From Eopsaltria australis (Eukaryota > Chordata > Aves > Passeriformes > Petroicidae), in NCBI GenBank assembly GCA_034509425.1, contig JAVTVJ010000041.1:372001-436000 (forward strand): a DNA stretch of 64,000 bases, written 5' to 3'. Of the stretch, positions 43,273 to 56,400 are shown piece by piece; positions within the stretch are counted from its first letter, which is position 1, and every line of letters begins with the position of its first letter. The notes under the pieces were generated by a model that did not search any database, was not told where the DNA came from, and was given only the letters and a program-made list of their open reading frames with translations. Made by a program: the position numbers and the translations under genes.

Positions 43273-45467
43273 AAACTGCCATAAATAAAACTTTATTCAT
43301 ATAACTGCCCTGCTAAGTTAAATGCGTGTCTGTAAAGTTGTTCAGAGTGTGAAGTATCGGAGTCTGCCCGTGGGTTGGTACTGGCTGGCTCTGAGGGGCC
43401 GGGATGGAGCGGGAACCAATGGCATCAGGAGCCTCCTAGGGAGGGTGAAAAAACCCGCACTTTGTTCAGCAGTGAAGCAGTCTGGAAACCAATGTAGTGG
43501 CAAAATGATTATAGGGGAAGGGCAGTGGTCAGCAAGGAGTTGGGGAGATGATAAAAAAGAAACAAAAACTCTCCTGAGAAGTAGAAAGTGAGTGGGTGGA
43601 GCCACAGCCTGTTCGAAGGTGTGTTATGTTTTACTTCAAGACATGAGCTTAAGATTTACAATGTATTATTGTTGCTGCAGTCTTAACTGAGTCCGAAATC
43701 AGAATCTTTAAAATAAAATTAATGTTTCTAAGGGGTACTAATAAGGCTAAACCAAATAAAAATTAGTGAAAAAGAGCATTTTACATTCTTTTCAGTTTTG
43801 GTGAAATGGAAACTGAAGGAGCACGACTCTGCCCTTTTAATTTTTTGAGTGCTTGACTCAAAGAAACATACGTGTTCTTTCAACACATGACTCATAAAAA
43901 ATAAGAATGTATTTCTCTTGTAAGACACTTCTTGTGCATGACAGAAGTAAATTCTCTTGTGCTACGGAGCTCTTTAGATGTAGCTTGTGGATTTGAGTCC
44001 AGGAGGGTCTGCCAGAGCTGGAAGTTGTTTGGTGTGGTGATGCGTTGGCAGGAGGCTGGGTGGGCCTTTTACCCCCCACCTCCTTGACTACTCTGAGGGC
44101 TTGGTGAATGGAACTACCAGAAAGAACAAGAACAGGGGGAATTGGAAAAATGAACAAATTTGTCACTTTACCTCACACAGGAGGTGAGCAGGCAGACAAG
44201 GGGGAGGTGCCAAGATGCCTGTGTCAGACACCCTCATTGTCTGCGACTCAGCCCTGCACACTTGCCTGGCACTGTAGCATCCAGCTTCTGCAGCTCTGCC
44301 TGTAATAAAGTAACACCTGCCATGCAAATTAGACCTGACTTCATTTTCATTAAATGTCACACGCAGCCCTAGGCTGTTGTGTTGATTCCCTCTGTATTGA
44401 CAACAGTCTCTGCCTCGTCCTGGGCACAAAGAAGAGATGCTCAGCAGGAGATGTAGGGACTGATATATAAGCACATGGCATAATTAGTGGTGTGTGGCAA
44501 AGAGCTCCCCATCTAGGAGTGGAGATTTGCAAATCCAGATGCTTAGAGAGGGCCAGGAATTAAGTTACCCCATCTAATTACAAACTATCTTGTTAGTCAA
44601 TGTCATTGAGATCCAGGAGGGCAATGGTCATTGAGATACAATGGAAATGGTGTCAGGGTATTAACAAACTGTAATAGATGTTGTAGATGTTAGTCTGAAA
44701 TGGACATATTTGTCAAGCAGAGCCCTTTGGTGTTTGCTTTTAAAAAAAAAACTGTTGTGGACATAGTGGGAATATGTGAACTGTCCATTGTGTGGTAACT
44801 AGCCCTGACCTCAATATTGACAGATTGACCGCAGACCATGAGCTTGTAGAACTCCCCTAATGTTTTACCCAAGGTTAAAGAAAAAAAAAAACCCAAACAA
44901 CTTGGAAATAATCTGGAGGGAAAAAAAATGGAATGCTCCTTGTTAAGTCACTGAAGCACCACTTCAGGACTGGTTACTATCCTGCTCAGATCACGAGAGG
45001 ATTGCTTATTTTGTTGCAGGAAAAAAAAAACCTATGGAGAGACCAAAATAACCTGGTTTTATACCTCTTACAGAAGCAAGCTTAAAGCTCATAGGTACTG
45101 GACTTTTATCTGTAGAAACCAAAATATAGTTTAGCCACAAAGCAGCAGCAGCATTACCTGCCCTCCATTACATTGTCAGTGAAGCTTAATCCTCTTTTAA
45201 GAAAATTATTCTTAAAACTCAGTCACCACACATTTAACTTTAGCTTCACTCATGAAGAAAGTCTCTAAGGGGGACAAGCATAAGCTTCTCTGTAAAACAA
45301 GTACAGAGAAATCTACTGGAAATCTTTATATTTCCTTTAAGAGAATAATTTAGCAAGAGTTTAGCTTGCTATGTATAAATTCACCTTTTCACAGACTACT
45401 TGCCTTTTGATTTAATCCTTCTTGAGTAAGAAATGCAAGCTCTGGTCCATAACTGGATAACTTATAT

Positions 45468-45510
45468 GAAATGCAGTTTGTTCACAATTCTGAAAATGCA
45501 GTTTGTTCAC
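45468..45510. repeat. Short tandem duplication, 25-bp period
   Basis: AAATGCAGTTTGTTCAC occurs at 45469-45485 and 45494-45510, separated by AATTCTGA. No function is inferred. Confidence 0.85.
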
Positions 45511-46740
45511 TGCTATATTAGTTTATGAAATATAAGCAGCAAAAAGCAATTCAGGGATTTATATATGCCCATATAAACTTAAGACACTTGTCTTCCGAAG
45601 CATCTGCTGAGATTCTGTACAAAGTCTGAAGATGTGTGAAAATGAGATTTAGAGTGAAACAGCTCTTGCTGATCCATACTGTGCTCTATCTACAGCCATC
45701 TGATTTGCTGTTGTAAAAGAGATTTGCATATATTTGTGGTGATTGGCTTATGGTGTCACCTTCAGCTTCCACAGCAAGCAATTAAGGTGTCTCAAAGAGA
45801 AGTCTGAGTTCACTGAGGGAGTGCACAGCAGGAGCAGATGCACTTCTAGGGTGCCATCCAGCAGAATTATCTGTAATGTTCCACACTGTGGAATAAAAAA
45901 GGCCTGGGACCTGCTGTGCCACTTGCCTACCTGTGCAGGTCGTTGTCAGCAGAGAAAAGACAGAGAATGGCATAGACAAGTTTGGGGGCCAGGGAGAACA
46001 GCACCAGGCCAAGGATGTACACCCAGAGAGTGCCTGTGCTTTTCTGAGGTGTGTGCCTGTCAGGTGATCATTTGTGCATATTCCTGTCTCAACCTTCTGT
46101 AATTTTATTTGGTCAAATGAAACCAGATTCCTTCCCAACATTAATCATGCACTTCATTCTACAGAAAAATAGTTCTGATTTTTACTTTTAGATCTTGCTT
46201 CTGGCTGGAGAATATCAAACAAAATAAGCTTAGAGTTTTCCCCATGTTTTCATGTGTTTTGTAATGTTAAAAAAATAGTGATAAAATGTTGAAATAAAAA
46301 TTCAACTTTTGCAGTTCACATTTGTGGCAAACTCAAGTGTCAAGAGTGGGAATTTTTGATGGATACAGATAGTTACAAACAGAAGGTCAAAGGGGAAAGA
46401 GACACAGTCTTAACCAATGTGGGGGTTACAGCAGTAAATTAATGTCAAATTATCTACCTTGAAGGATCCTTGGGCTACACAGGTCCTGGGGTTTGTATAT
46501 TTAGAAGAACAACACAGCTTATTAAGATAACTTAATAGTAAATTTCATCTGTTGCATTTTACTGCCTGCCTGCAATACAGTACTGACTTCTGATCTCACA
46601 TATATATTATATAGGGCAGCTTTAGAAATGGGAAAGAGTATTAGCTCACTGCTAAGGGCATTTGAAAACACCATCTCTGAGACTAATATTAAACATTCTG
46701 GTTTATACAACTATAATTGTCCATGTGTAGTATAGCACTT

Positions 46741-46772
46741 GTTGTTTTTTTGTTGTTGTTGTTGATTTTTTT
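46741..46772. repeat. T-rich / (TTG) simple repeat
   Basis: GTTG, a T-run, then TGTTGTTGTTGTTG and a second T-run. Low complexity. Confidence 0.85.
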
Positions 46773-46829
46773 TAAAAGTAACATTGGATTTCAGTCTTAC
46801 CTTGAGATGTCTGTTTTACAGCTGCATTT

Positions 46830-46879
46830 ACTGATGGCATACACAGCAACAGATCTCTGTTGCTGTATTGACTGATGGC
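46830..46879. repeat. Foldback with flanking 9-bp direct repeats
   Basis: ACTGATGGC stands at 46830-46838 and again at 46871-46879. Between them, ACAGCAACAGA (46843-46853) and TCTGTTGCTGT (46856-46866) form a perfect 11-bp inverted repeat with a 2-nt centre. The arrangement is visible; whether the direct repeats are a target-site duplication is an inference. Confidence 0.75.
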
Positions 46880-46999
46880 GTGAGATAATTTATTACTTGC
46901 ATGGAATATCAGCAGATTTTCTTTCAGCTACAAAAATTTCCTAAGTGAGTGATGATGCCAAGGTCAGGTGCTCGATTTGTTTTTCTTGTCATGGACTTC

Positions 47000-47490
47000 T
47001 GTCAAAACAAGTGCATTGTTACTAATGAATAACTCAAACTGGAAATTAGTTGCCATTCAGATGGGTAATTATATTTTAGCAGGGCAGAATCCCAGTCCAA
47101 GCTGCCAGAGAATACTCAGCTAAAGCCAGCACGGGCTGGAACAGTGTGTGTGCTCACTGTGATTGTAAATGGGGCCACCTCGGTCATGCTGCCTCTTCAA
47201 ACTTAAAAGAATTAAGACCAAAGCTGTCCAAATGTTAACTGAAACTCCTAATAATTAAGGGTTATTAGGAGCTGTTGGCTTTATTTTCTACTGCAGTGCA
47301 CTTGTGTTTGTGGATTCTATTTATACACAGAATTAAGAGCTCTGTTTGAACAGGTAATCCAATCTCCTCTGTGTAATTTAGCCAATGATTTTATTTTCCT
47401 GGCCCTTAATTTTGGCTGTTTCATGATGTATTGTGCAACTGCAATACTAAAAATAATCTCATTCAATATACTTTATCTAAAAGGATAAAT
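47000..47490. promoter_or_regulatory. Candidate conserved element with TAAT palindrome
   Basis: Unique sequence with a perfect 10-bp inverted repeat CTCCTAATAA / TTATTAGGAG (47245-47254, 47262-47271; 7-nt centre), a MEF2-like CTAAAAATAATC, a TAATCC core and an NF-Y-like CCAAT. No coding frame. Enhancer role is inferred. Confidence 0.35.
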
Positions 47491-47585
47491 CAGACCACCT
47501 TACAAATGCTGGGTAAAACTGTTTTTTTTTTTTTACTTACAAAGGAAGCCCCAGAGGTGCTGAGGGGAATTTTCCGTGTGCATCT

Positions 47586-47604
47586 TTCCCTCTAGTGGCT
47601 GCTC
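47586..47604 (-). promoter_or_regulatory. CTCF-like site, reverse orientation (weak)
   Basis: The minus strand reads AGCAGCCACTAGAGGGAAA. The left core CCACTAGAGGG is excellent, but AAA replaces the usual C-R-C on the right. A second imperfect reverse match (CAAGCAGATGGCACT on minus) is at 55331-55345. Confidence 0.25.
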
Positions 47605-50200
47605 TTCTCGGGGAAAACCAGCATGAACAACACTTCTGCGCTTCTGTATTGGGTACAAGGGATGGCAGGATGGAGGAAAGGAGACAGGTAGACAAACTTT
47701 TAGGTACCAGGACATTAAAATCTTGTGATGAGCCATATGAAGACAAAGATACGATAGCCATGGATTTGACTATATTTTCATGGAAAATGCAATGTGTTCT
47801 TGAAATGCTATTGTAATTATGATCAGTTGCATGCAAGACCAGCTTCTCAGCCCTTTGTAGTCTCTCACACTGATCCTATTTGTGTCACCTTCCCAGTGAT
47901 TGCAGGACTCATGAATTGGAAAACACCTCAGTGACAGCCCATAAGCCAGCTGTCCCTCATGTATCCATTCCATACACTTTCCTCCTGTTTGCTAAATACT
48001 TTCTTCCTTTTGTCTGTCCTTTTGTTTTTGGCAGCATTAAACCGACAGCCAGGTGTCCATGTTCATTGTTTCCTTTGGGCTGTTCCTGCTCTGGGGTTAG
48101 TGCCTGTCACACACCCCAGCACCCCTTCCCAAATTGGGGTTAAAAGGATGAGTTAAAGTCACAAATCCATGGCTGTTTGGAGGATGAGGTGGCTGAGGCA
48201 GCACTGGAGAAACACAGCTGGCCCAGGTAGAAAACAAGGCTGCAGAGGGACAACCACCACGTGGAATATTTCATTAGGACTTATTTCTTGTCTGCATGAA
48301 GCAGTGAGTGCTCACAGGCAATGAAGCCCATGCACTGTATTGCATTTCTGGTCACCTTTACCAGGTGTTAAACCAGTGATTATGTGGAGTTCAAACACCT
48401 CAGATGGAGTAGGCAGAGAAAAAAAAAGACAGAGAGGGAGAAAAAACCTGCTGTAATTTCATTCATAGCGCACATGGATGCCAACCTGAGTTAGATTTCC
48501 AGTCCTTTAGCTGGAGACATTTTTATTCCTCTTTGCTTACTCTCATCCCTTTACTTTCTTCCATTTTTGCTTGTTTTATAGCGGAGTTACTCTCTCCAGC
48601 CAGACTCATTTATTCTCAGAACAGAATGGTTTAAGTCTTTGCAACCTACAGTAGCTGAGAGATTTCCTTAACACTTGTCATTTACTGCTCTGACAGTCTA
48701 CAATAACAAAGGCTATCAGATACCTCCCCTTATTCACTGCACATATTGGGCATATGTGGTACCTGGCTCAGAGACTGTCACAGGGCAACCCAGGGTGCAT
48801 CTCAGGGCATGCTTCCATCAGAAATCAAATCTAACAGGACTATCAGATCCAGGTTAACTTGTAACCATAAGTTAAGAGCAATTAAAATCCTGAAATATTA
48901 GTATTTCATTAAGGGCTTCTTCTGAGTAACTTACTTGTTATTCAACCAGTTAAAATGGTTTATAGCCTTTCCCAGAAGAATTTAGACCAACCCATGGTTA
49001 AAAAAAAAAGTAATAATAACCAATTACTTAAAAGGTCTTTGAACTTCTACTGGGACAGTTCTTCCTGCACTCATTTCTCTTTAGGTTTGGATGGGAAAAT
49101 GATTAGTAGATATGTCTATCTTCAGCAAAAAAAAAATAAAATAGTAAATTCCATCAAGCACTGACTACAGCTACTTTTTATCATAAAATTTTACAAAGTC
49201 CCCACCAGTGAGCTCATTAGTGTAAATGATAGAGCCTTATCTCAGGTCTAAAGTCAGCAGTTTTCCTTAGCTATCAAGCAGGCTGTTTTCTTTCATGACA
49301 CGGTAATGGAGGACCTTACTCCAGAGAGCAGGGAAAATTTTCCTCTCTGTTCTCACAGGGCAGTCGAGTAGTGCTGCTAAAACTCGAGCAGACTGAATGG
49401 AATTTCAGTACTGTCACTATCCTCCTGGAAGCCTTTTCTAAAAGGAGCAGAGCCTTTGTGGGGGACAGAAGTGCCCATTGCACCCCAAGCTTGTAGTGAG
49501 GGGCAGACGTTGAGGGACGACGGAGGAGGAAAGCTGTTTCTAAAAAAAATAATAGATTCTCCCTATTCTACCCTCCAAAATCTTTGTGGCATACAAGCAC
49601 TGCATGACATACACATTAGTATCCCAGGACACCATCACTGTGCCTCAGCACACACTGGTACCTCAGCAGAGCTGGGGGCACTGCAGAGTCCTGCTGCCAA
49701 CAGGCAGGGGTGGTGCAGGTCTCCTCAATTTCCACGAGTACCTGCAGGGGTAGAGGCAAGAGGAATGGGGTTGAACTGTTAAAGACACTGGCAACTACAG
49801 ATAAATATAAAAATATTCAACTGAAAATTATTAGTTCATTGGCAAAGAGGGGGAAAGGAGGGCAAAATCCTGAGTACCAACCAATTTCTCCTGACTTTCG
49901 TCTGAAAACCGCTAGCCTGGTGATTGTGGGTTAAACGTGTCAGCCAGCACATGGACACTGCCATGCTGCTTACTGAACTCTACTTTTCATGGACAGCGAT
50001 CTCTGCGTTCATCACAGGGCCACAAAATAACTCTAATGAACACGGTCAGGGGCTAAGGCTGGATTGTTCAGGATGCTCAGTGGGCTTCTCAGAAAGGGGG
50101 GGCTGTCACTGTGTCCCGTGTTCATCTGCTGCTTGCTGAAATCATAACAGCACATTTCCATCTTCTGAGCACTCCGGGTGTTTTACAGAGTGGTTTGTGG
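47605..50200. other. Intergenic, no gene seen
   Basis: Unique sequence; short frames here are not supported by domains or splice context. Poly-A runs occur near 48420, 49000 and 49130. Confidence 0.6.
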
Positions 50201-50204
50201 CTGG

Positions 50205-50420
50205 GAAGGAGAGCCCATCCCCCTCACTCGTTCAGGCACGCTCCGGTGTGGCTCTGGGCAGCGCTGCGGAGCGCAGCCCGTGTGCTCCTCACTGCGGGGC
50301 TCCGGCAGCGCCCGCCGGGCGGCAGCGGCTCCGCGGCCACTTCGGCTGCAGCAGCGCTGCGGGCCAGGGCACTCGAGAGGGAAAACCTGAGAGCTGCGGG
50401 CTGGAGAGCCTTTTCTGGTG
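50205..50420. promoter_or_regulatory. Small CpG island about 8 kb upstream of CBLN1
   Basis: About 200 bp of GC-rich, CpG-dense sequence in AT-rich surroundings. Overlapping short frames on both strands carry no domain. It could be the promoter of a non-coding RNA or an enhancer-type orphan island; no splice donor or transcript direction can be fixed. Confidence 0.45.
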
Positions 50421-53080
50421 GAACGACAGCACTCTCCAGCCGTGCAACAAACAAAATAACAAACAAGGGCATGTGGGCACACGGATTTTGAGAGTTTGAG
50501 TTAATAAAGGCTGGAGGAGCGTAACTGTTTCTGTAGGAAACCCGCTGTCCCTAGAGCCAAGAGCAATCTAGTTAAAAAAAAATAAAAAAAGAAATCCTGG
50601 AAGCAAACCGCCTTAATTTAGAGAGGAAAGAATATACCTCACAGAAAACAAAATGTCTTCCATTCACTAATTGGAGCAACATCGTTTAAATATTAAGGTG
50701 TGAAACAAAAAGTCACTATTAATTTGCCTGGGGTTAAGCAGTGAATTCTGTCCTCTCAATTTTAGGTTTCTAATTTTGCAACCAGCTGGACCTGTGGCTC
50801 CCCCCACAACAGCATCCTTTGGTATGCTGATTCCCTATAAAGTTCCATCCAAAGCCTCTCAGGCTCAGAGTCCATTTTTTCTTTCATCTTCTCTCAACCT
50901 TGAATTTACCTCACCATCCATGGACTTGAGTGTTTTGTGTCATTTCTGGAACTGCAATTGTGCTACAAGATTAGGGCAGAAAAAGAATAAAGAGAATTGA
51001 TTCACATGAGGGGGACTTTTATATTGTGGGTTTTTTTCAGGTTCACAAAGCACGGGGAAGTGCCTGAATGTTGCAGTAAGCTCTGGGCCTGCAACAAGGC
51101 TCAGGGGAATGGGGAAGAGATTTTTTTTATTTGCTGAGCATCACAACAACCCCCTCCAGGACCAGTGTGAAGGGTGTCTGGGATATGCAGGAAGAACTTC
51201 TTTTCCTCAAGGGCTAAATCTACTTGTTTTGGAAACTGCTGATATAGGTGAACTTCTGAGGAGATACAAATTGCACTTCATGTAATTGTCAAATTCTTTG
51301 GGCCAAATTCTTATTTACACTGGAGTAATTTTTGCATTTATAATAAATACCACAGTGGTGGAAAGAATAGTTAATGAATATGGGTACCTAGTTCTTCATC
51401 AACACTGCCTCCACAGGTACATTTCATCCCCTGAAACAAAAAATCCAAGTTAAGCCTGTCACAAATATCACATTTTCTTACATATTCCTTCCTCTAACTA
51501 TATCCACCAGCAGATTGTCCATCAGTGCTGCAGGCAGCTTGTGACAAACTGCTGTTTCAGTAATTACTGAAGGTCTGTGCCACATTTGTGATGCTGTTCA
51601 CCGGAGGGGTTCAAACCTAGAAAGACAGACATCATCATTTTTCTTTTGAAGCTGAGACCAAGTCTGAGTCACTGGGCCGGCCACTGACTGGCTCAGCAGA
51701 TCAGCAGTGGCACCAAACATATTGTATTTATTGAATATATGAGGGGAACAATGAGAGCTAGGATGGTAACAGCAGTGATACAAAGGGAGCGAGACAGCTC
51801 CGGATAAGGAATCCAGTCAGGTATTGGCCAGCCACCAGCAGGAGCATATTTATAACAAAGATCATTTGAGGGTCATAATCAGGACATAAAGGGAATCTGC
51901 TTTGTTTGCACATCATCATCACCATTGTTCAGCACATCCTCAAGGTACAAAAATGCACATGTATTTTCCAAGATTTTAATTAAAAGTACATTTTTCTTTT
52001 TGCACATAACTTCTTTATTATTTTTGCATCTCAAGTAATCTGTGAGTTCTTTGTTTAGGTATGTAAAATATCTACCTAAAGAGAAACCTAGCTGCACTGA
52101 ATGACTCTGCACCATACCATTTTCTTCCAGGGTCAGCAAAATTCTTAAAGGCTGGAGTGTAAAAATTGTGTTGCATTGCATTTGCGCATTGGCTTCCCTT
52201 TATCCACAGAATCTCACCTCACTTGCCTCAGTCCTTTTGCATCCTAGGGTTTATTTACAAATTGGCAGCAAAGTGCTGTAGTCTCTTTGACAGTTTGCAA
52301 TTAATTGCACACAATCTGTTTAGGTTTCAAGATGCACTATTCATAAATGATGATATATTCCAAAAGGCAGTCCAATTGGCTGCTTTGCATATTGCATATA
52401 TTTTTCATATTTCTGAGACAGGACATATGCAAAATCATTTTACTGTGGCACAAACACAAGCAAAAATATTTGGAAGAAAGGCCAGAGGTTCTATATCTAA
52501 TTCTTTCACTCACCTGCTGCAGACTGTGGGTAAGTCATCTAATATTTCTCTGCTTTCTTCTGCACCTGCACAAGGTTGTTTATTCTTCTAAGAGCTGGAA
52601 TTCAGTGAATGAAACTGTAATTTATTTTTATTAAGATATTCCAATAAATGGTGTTGCAGTGCTCTAGCATTGCTTTGAAGTCAGTATTAAAAAATATGAA
52701 AGAAAGAGAAAATTAGAAGAAAAGGTAGTTATGTCCATCTGATATGCCTGCATGGAAATGTTATTTATGGAATAACCTCCTCAGAATACGAAAAACACTG
52801 ATAGAGGCATATGTGCTAAATGGATCCCAGAGCCTTGACAAGCTTCTTCTCTTTTTACTAGTCTTGACTAACGAGTGACACGAGTCATATGTCCCAAACC
52901 ACTAAAAGCAACTTTTACAACATAAAGCATTTAAATGTGCCAGTAAATACCTTATACCGACATCATATCTCTCACCATTCTTACAATGAGCTCCTATTTA
53001 CTTTGATTTTTCTCTCCTTCCTCCAACCCTGCCTTCCTGTTGTGAATTATGGGCAACTCTGAGAAAAATGACACACTTTA
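50421..53080. other. Intergenic, no gene seen
   Basis: Unique sequence. Near 51299-51340 GGGCCAAATTCTTATTTACA followed by CTGGAGTAA resembles a widespread old amniote repeat that I cannot name. The frame at 52166-52591 has no domain. Confidence 0.55.
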
Positions 53081-53480
53081 ATGATACATGTAATATTATA
53101 ATTGAATCAAACTACTTTGTTTCTCCGAAAAGCTATTCTTTATTTGCTGGCAGGCTGCTTGTTTATCCCAACATTGTCAGTCACATCAGGAAAACCATCT
53201 TAGACATAAAATAGCTATTGTAGAGGAAGCATTATTGGTTCTGTACAGGGTTTTTTAGCAGTAATTATGTACAGCTTTTAGTAATTTTGAGAGTCACTCA
53301 AGCATCATTGATACAAACCATTTGCAATGACATGCAATGATGCCTGTGTAGTATTTTTACAAGCAAAATAAAATAAGACATTTTGGTGGTAACATGTAAA
53401 TTAGCCTTGAGGCTCGCAATGCAATGCTCATCAAGTGTGTAACATTTAATTACAAGACCACTGAGCATGAGTGAGGTCCC
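53080..53480. promoter_or_regulatory. Candidate conserved non-coding block
   Basis: AT-rich sequence with many TAAT cores (TTTAATGATACATG, ATTATAATTGAATC, GCAGTAATTATGTACAG, TTTAGTAATTTTG, CATTTAATTACAAG), repeated TGCAATGA-type words (53320-53345) and isolated CpGs. No coding frame. The call rests on motif texture alone. Confidence 0.3.
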
Positions 53481-56400
53481 CTGAGCTTTTCATCCCCACA
53501 ACAGAAAGATTCTCCCATTGAACTGATGATTTGAATCCTCTCATCAGATGTGGAGTGAATTCACTGCTTTCTCAGCAGGCCAAACTGGAATTGAAGGGTT
53601 TGATGTGTTTCAGGACCCTATTTTGTAAAGTACTTCACGAACCTACTGCTGCTTGAGACCCCTTGTTGAATCCCATCTGCGGGGAACTGAGAACTGCAGT
53701 TGACAAAACTAGCATGTCAGGAGGAAGGAAAGATTACAAGAGTTTGATTTTAAAAATTGATTGAAATTAATTGAATTAAGTTCAACTGATGACAAGAATC
53801 AAATAGAAAACCAATTAGCCATTTCAAATTCCCAAAGTGATGCTATTTTCCAGTAAGAGAGAAAACATTACTCTGTAGGTTTGTTGGAGACAGGAGTTTC
53901 ATTTTCTGTATCCATCTGGTATGGCAAATATATTTGCTAACTTGTTATAGACAGCAATATAGACAACATTATGTGTGTGTTGTCCCAGTTCCCTAGACAC
54001 TGGAAAATGAGACGCCTGAGGGACCTGCTGCCCTGCTGGATGTGGTGAGGGACAGCTACTGTTAATGTTCTGAAATGTCCTGGCTTCCCAACACTGAAGT
54101 GTTACCTTTTTATGCAAATGATAGTGATAACAGCATGCTCAATCTTTGCTGTTTCACGATTAGTGTTTCCATGTGTAATCAATAAATCCCCAGAGTCTCT
54201 CTCTGAAATGGCCATCTTGCTCAGCCTCTCCAGCTGGGAGGTCTATTTAGCAGCACGTTTTCAGCAGACCAAAATGTGGAATCAATACTCTGAGAATAAT
54301 CTGCCCACTTGTCCTTATGAAATATTTGTATTTTTCCATGCAAGTTCTCACAGACTGAATGACTTTTCCAATATGCAAGGGTTTAGTGCCTCGTATGGAA
54401 ATGCATCAACTACGCAACTGCCAGCACATCTGAGAAGATCTCTCAAGGTCACTGCTGAATTGACTGAAGACCTTCAAAAAAGCTTTCAGGTCCAGTCATG
54501 CAGACACAGAACACCCACCTAAGTGGTTACAAACTGCCTGTGAGCTACTTCGATGTGTAGGTGAGGGGAGTCAGGGTAGGACATGGAGCTTCTCTCTCCT
54601 GAGCTCACTCCACTCTTTCTTTTACTTAAGGCAAAAATGGGACCCCTCTCTGCTGTGTGCATCCCTCACCTAGGGAAGGGACAGTGATTCCAGCCTCTTT
54701 TCTAAGTTGTTTTTATCAGCTGCATGGTTTCAGGCCAGTGTGGGACTGCACCTCCTGTCTCAGTCTGTCCCTTGGGCAGGGGAATCCTCTGCATTCTGTC
54801 CCCAAAGTATCCCTCTCTGGTTGTAACTGTACCATGGCTCCATTTTTTTTTCTTTGAAAAGTAAATACAATAACATTGTTATTAATAATTTTAATAATAA
54901 CGGTGATTCAGGAGGACTTAAAAGTTATTCACAATTAGTTCCTTTTCTTGACTGCTTTAATTTAGTCACAAGAATACAGTAATCTCCAGATGTCTCTTCT
55001 GATCCAGGATATATCTTTCTCATCCTGGCTTTCAAAGGGGAAGCCCTCAGCAAAGGATCTGAGGTCATATTTTCATTTTTAGCCTGTTTTCCTAAGGAAA
55101 TGAGGGTCATGCCATCGCTGTCTGTCTGTCTGTTCTTATTTTTCTGCCATATTGCCTTCCAGGAACTTTTGAGCCTGTCAGTCAGCCTCAGTCAGTCAGC
55201 CAGAGTAAAAAAAGCTTTCTAAGTCTCAAGAATAAATACATGCCTGTAAGACTTCATGGCCACTTTTGGCTGGGGAGCAGAAGGACACAAATTAGAGCTC
55301 TTGCTGAGCAAAGGTGAGGAAAACTCAGCCAGTGCCATCTGCTTGGCAGCAGAGATGGACAAACCAGGGCTGGCCACTCACCAGCACAAGGCTAAATTTG
55401 GACAAGGCAGGCAGAAAAGCTTCCTGGCTGGCGAGGGTGAAACCATGGATCCAGCTGCTCCCAGGAGTGGGAGGCTGCAGGAGCACAGGGCACCTCCCCC
55501 TCACAGGTACAACTCTAGTTCTGTGCTTCACAGTGGTAATTACAAATCTGTCATCAAATTCTGCCTTCCCTGCCAAAATAGTCAGGGTGTTTTGCAGATT
55601 GCACAGAGGGTTACCATTCGTGTTCTAGAGAGATTATAACTTCAGGATATAAATGATACTCATTCCTAAAACATATAGTCTGTTTAAATTTTGAGTTATA
55701 GAATTTAATCTCATGGTATCAAAATCATCCAGAAATTCTCAGACAGTGCCTAATCCAGTTTTTTAATTTAGCTGAAGTAAAGCTATCACTGAGTTTAGTG
55801 ATGCAGCACCACACTTGGGCTGTATTTGTATTTGGTTAGTAGCACTTGACAGGATAACATAAGCACATTGTTTGTATATACTTCATATGTAGCAGCACTG
55901 TGAGGCAGAAAAAAGCACTGAGAGAAATCCCCACAAAAATAATTAAAAACCCAAACAACCAATGATAGCAAAGAAAAAAATTCACCCTGAAAAAAGCCAC
56001 AAAATCAATAGATTATGAAAGCTATGCCGAGGCTTCCACTGCTATTATCTCAAGGCTTTATTATCAAATATCAAAAAATCATTACTGCAATATCAAAACA
56101 GCCATAATAACAATATAAAAACTCCACTCAATCTGTTCCTGCAGGGATCTGATCTAAAAATCCACAAGAAAAAAACCCAGTTGCTGTGAAAATGGCAGTT
56201 AGCCAGTTCAATCATCCTGCCAACCTGGTTCTATTATAGGACACCAGCCACTGCACCTCAGTGCCACCACTGTAGATAACTTCAAAAGAAGTGTTCAGGC
56301 AAACAAATTATAGCTAAATCAGACAAAAAAATGAAATCTTTTGGAAAGGCTCATAACTGCTATTATCAGGTGCTGTATTTGTGGCTTTGGCTTTTTCTAT

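Larger units (their letters stand above)
42931..46820. other. CBLN1 upstream intergenic region, no gene seen
   Basis: Abrupt return to AT-rich DNA after the CpG island. It contains an octamer ATGCAAAT at 44322-44329 followed by CATTTTCATTAAATG, and two copies of GTCATTGAGAT (about 44602 and 44627). No coding frame with a domain. Confidence 0.6.
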
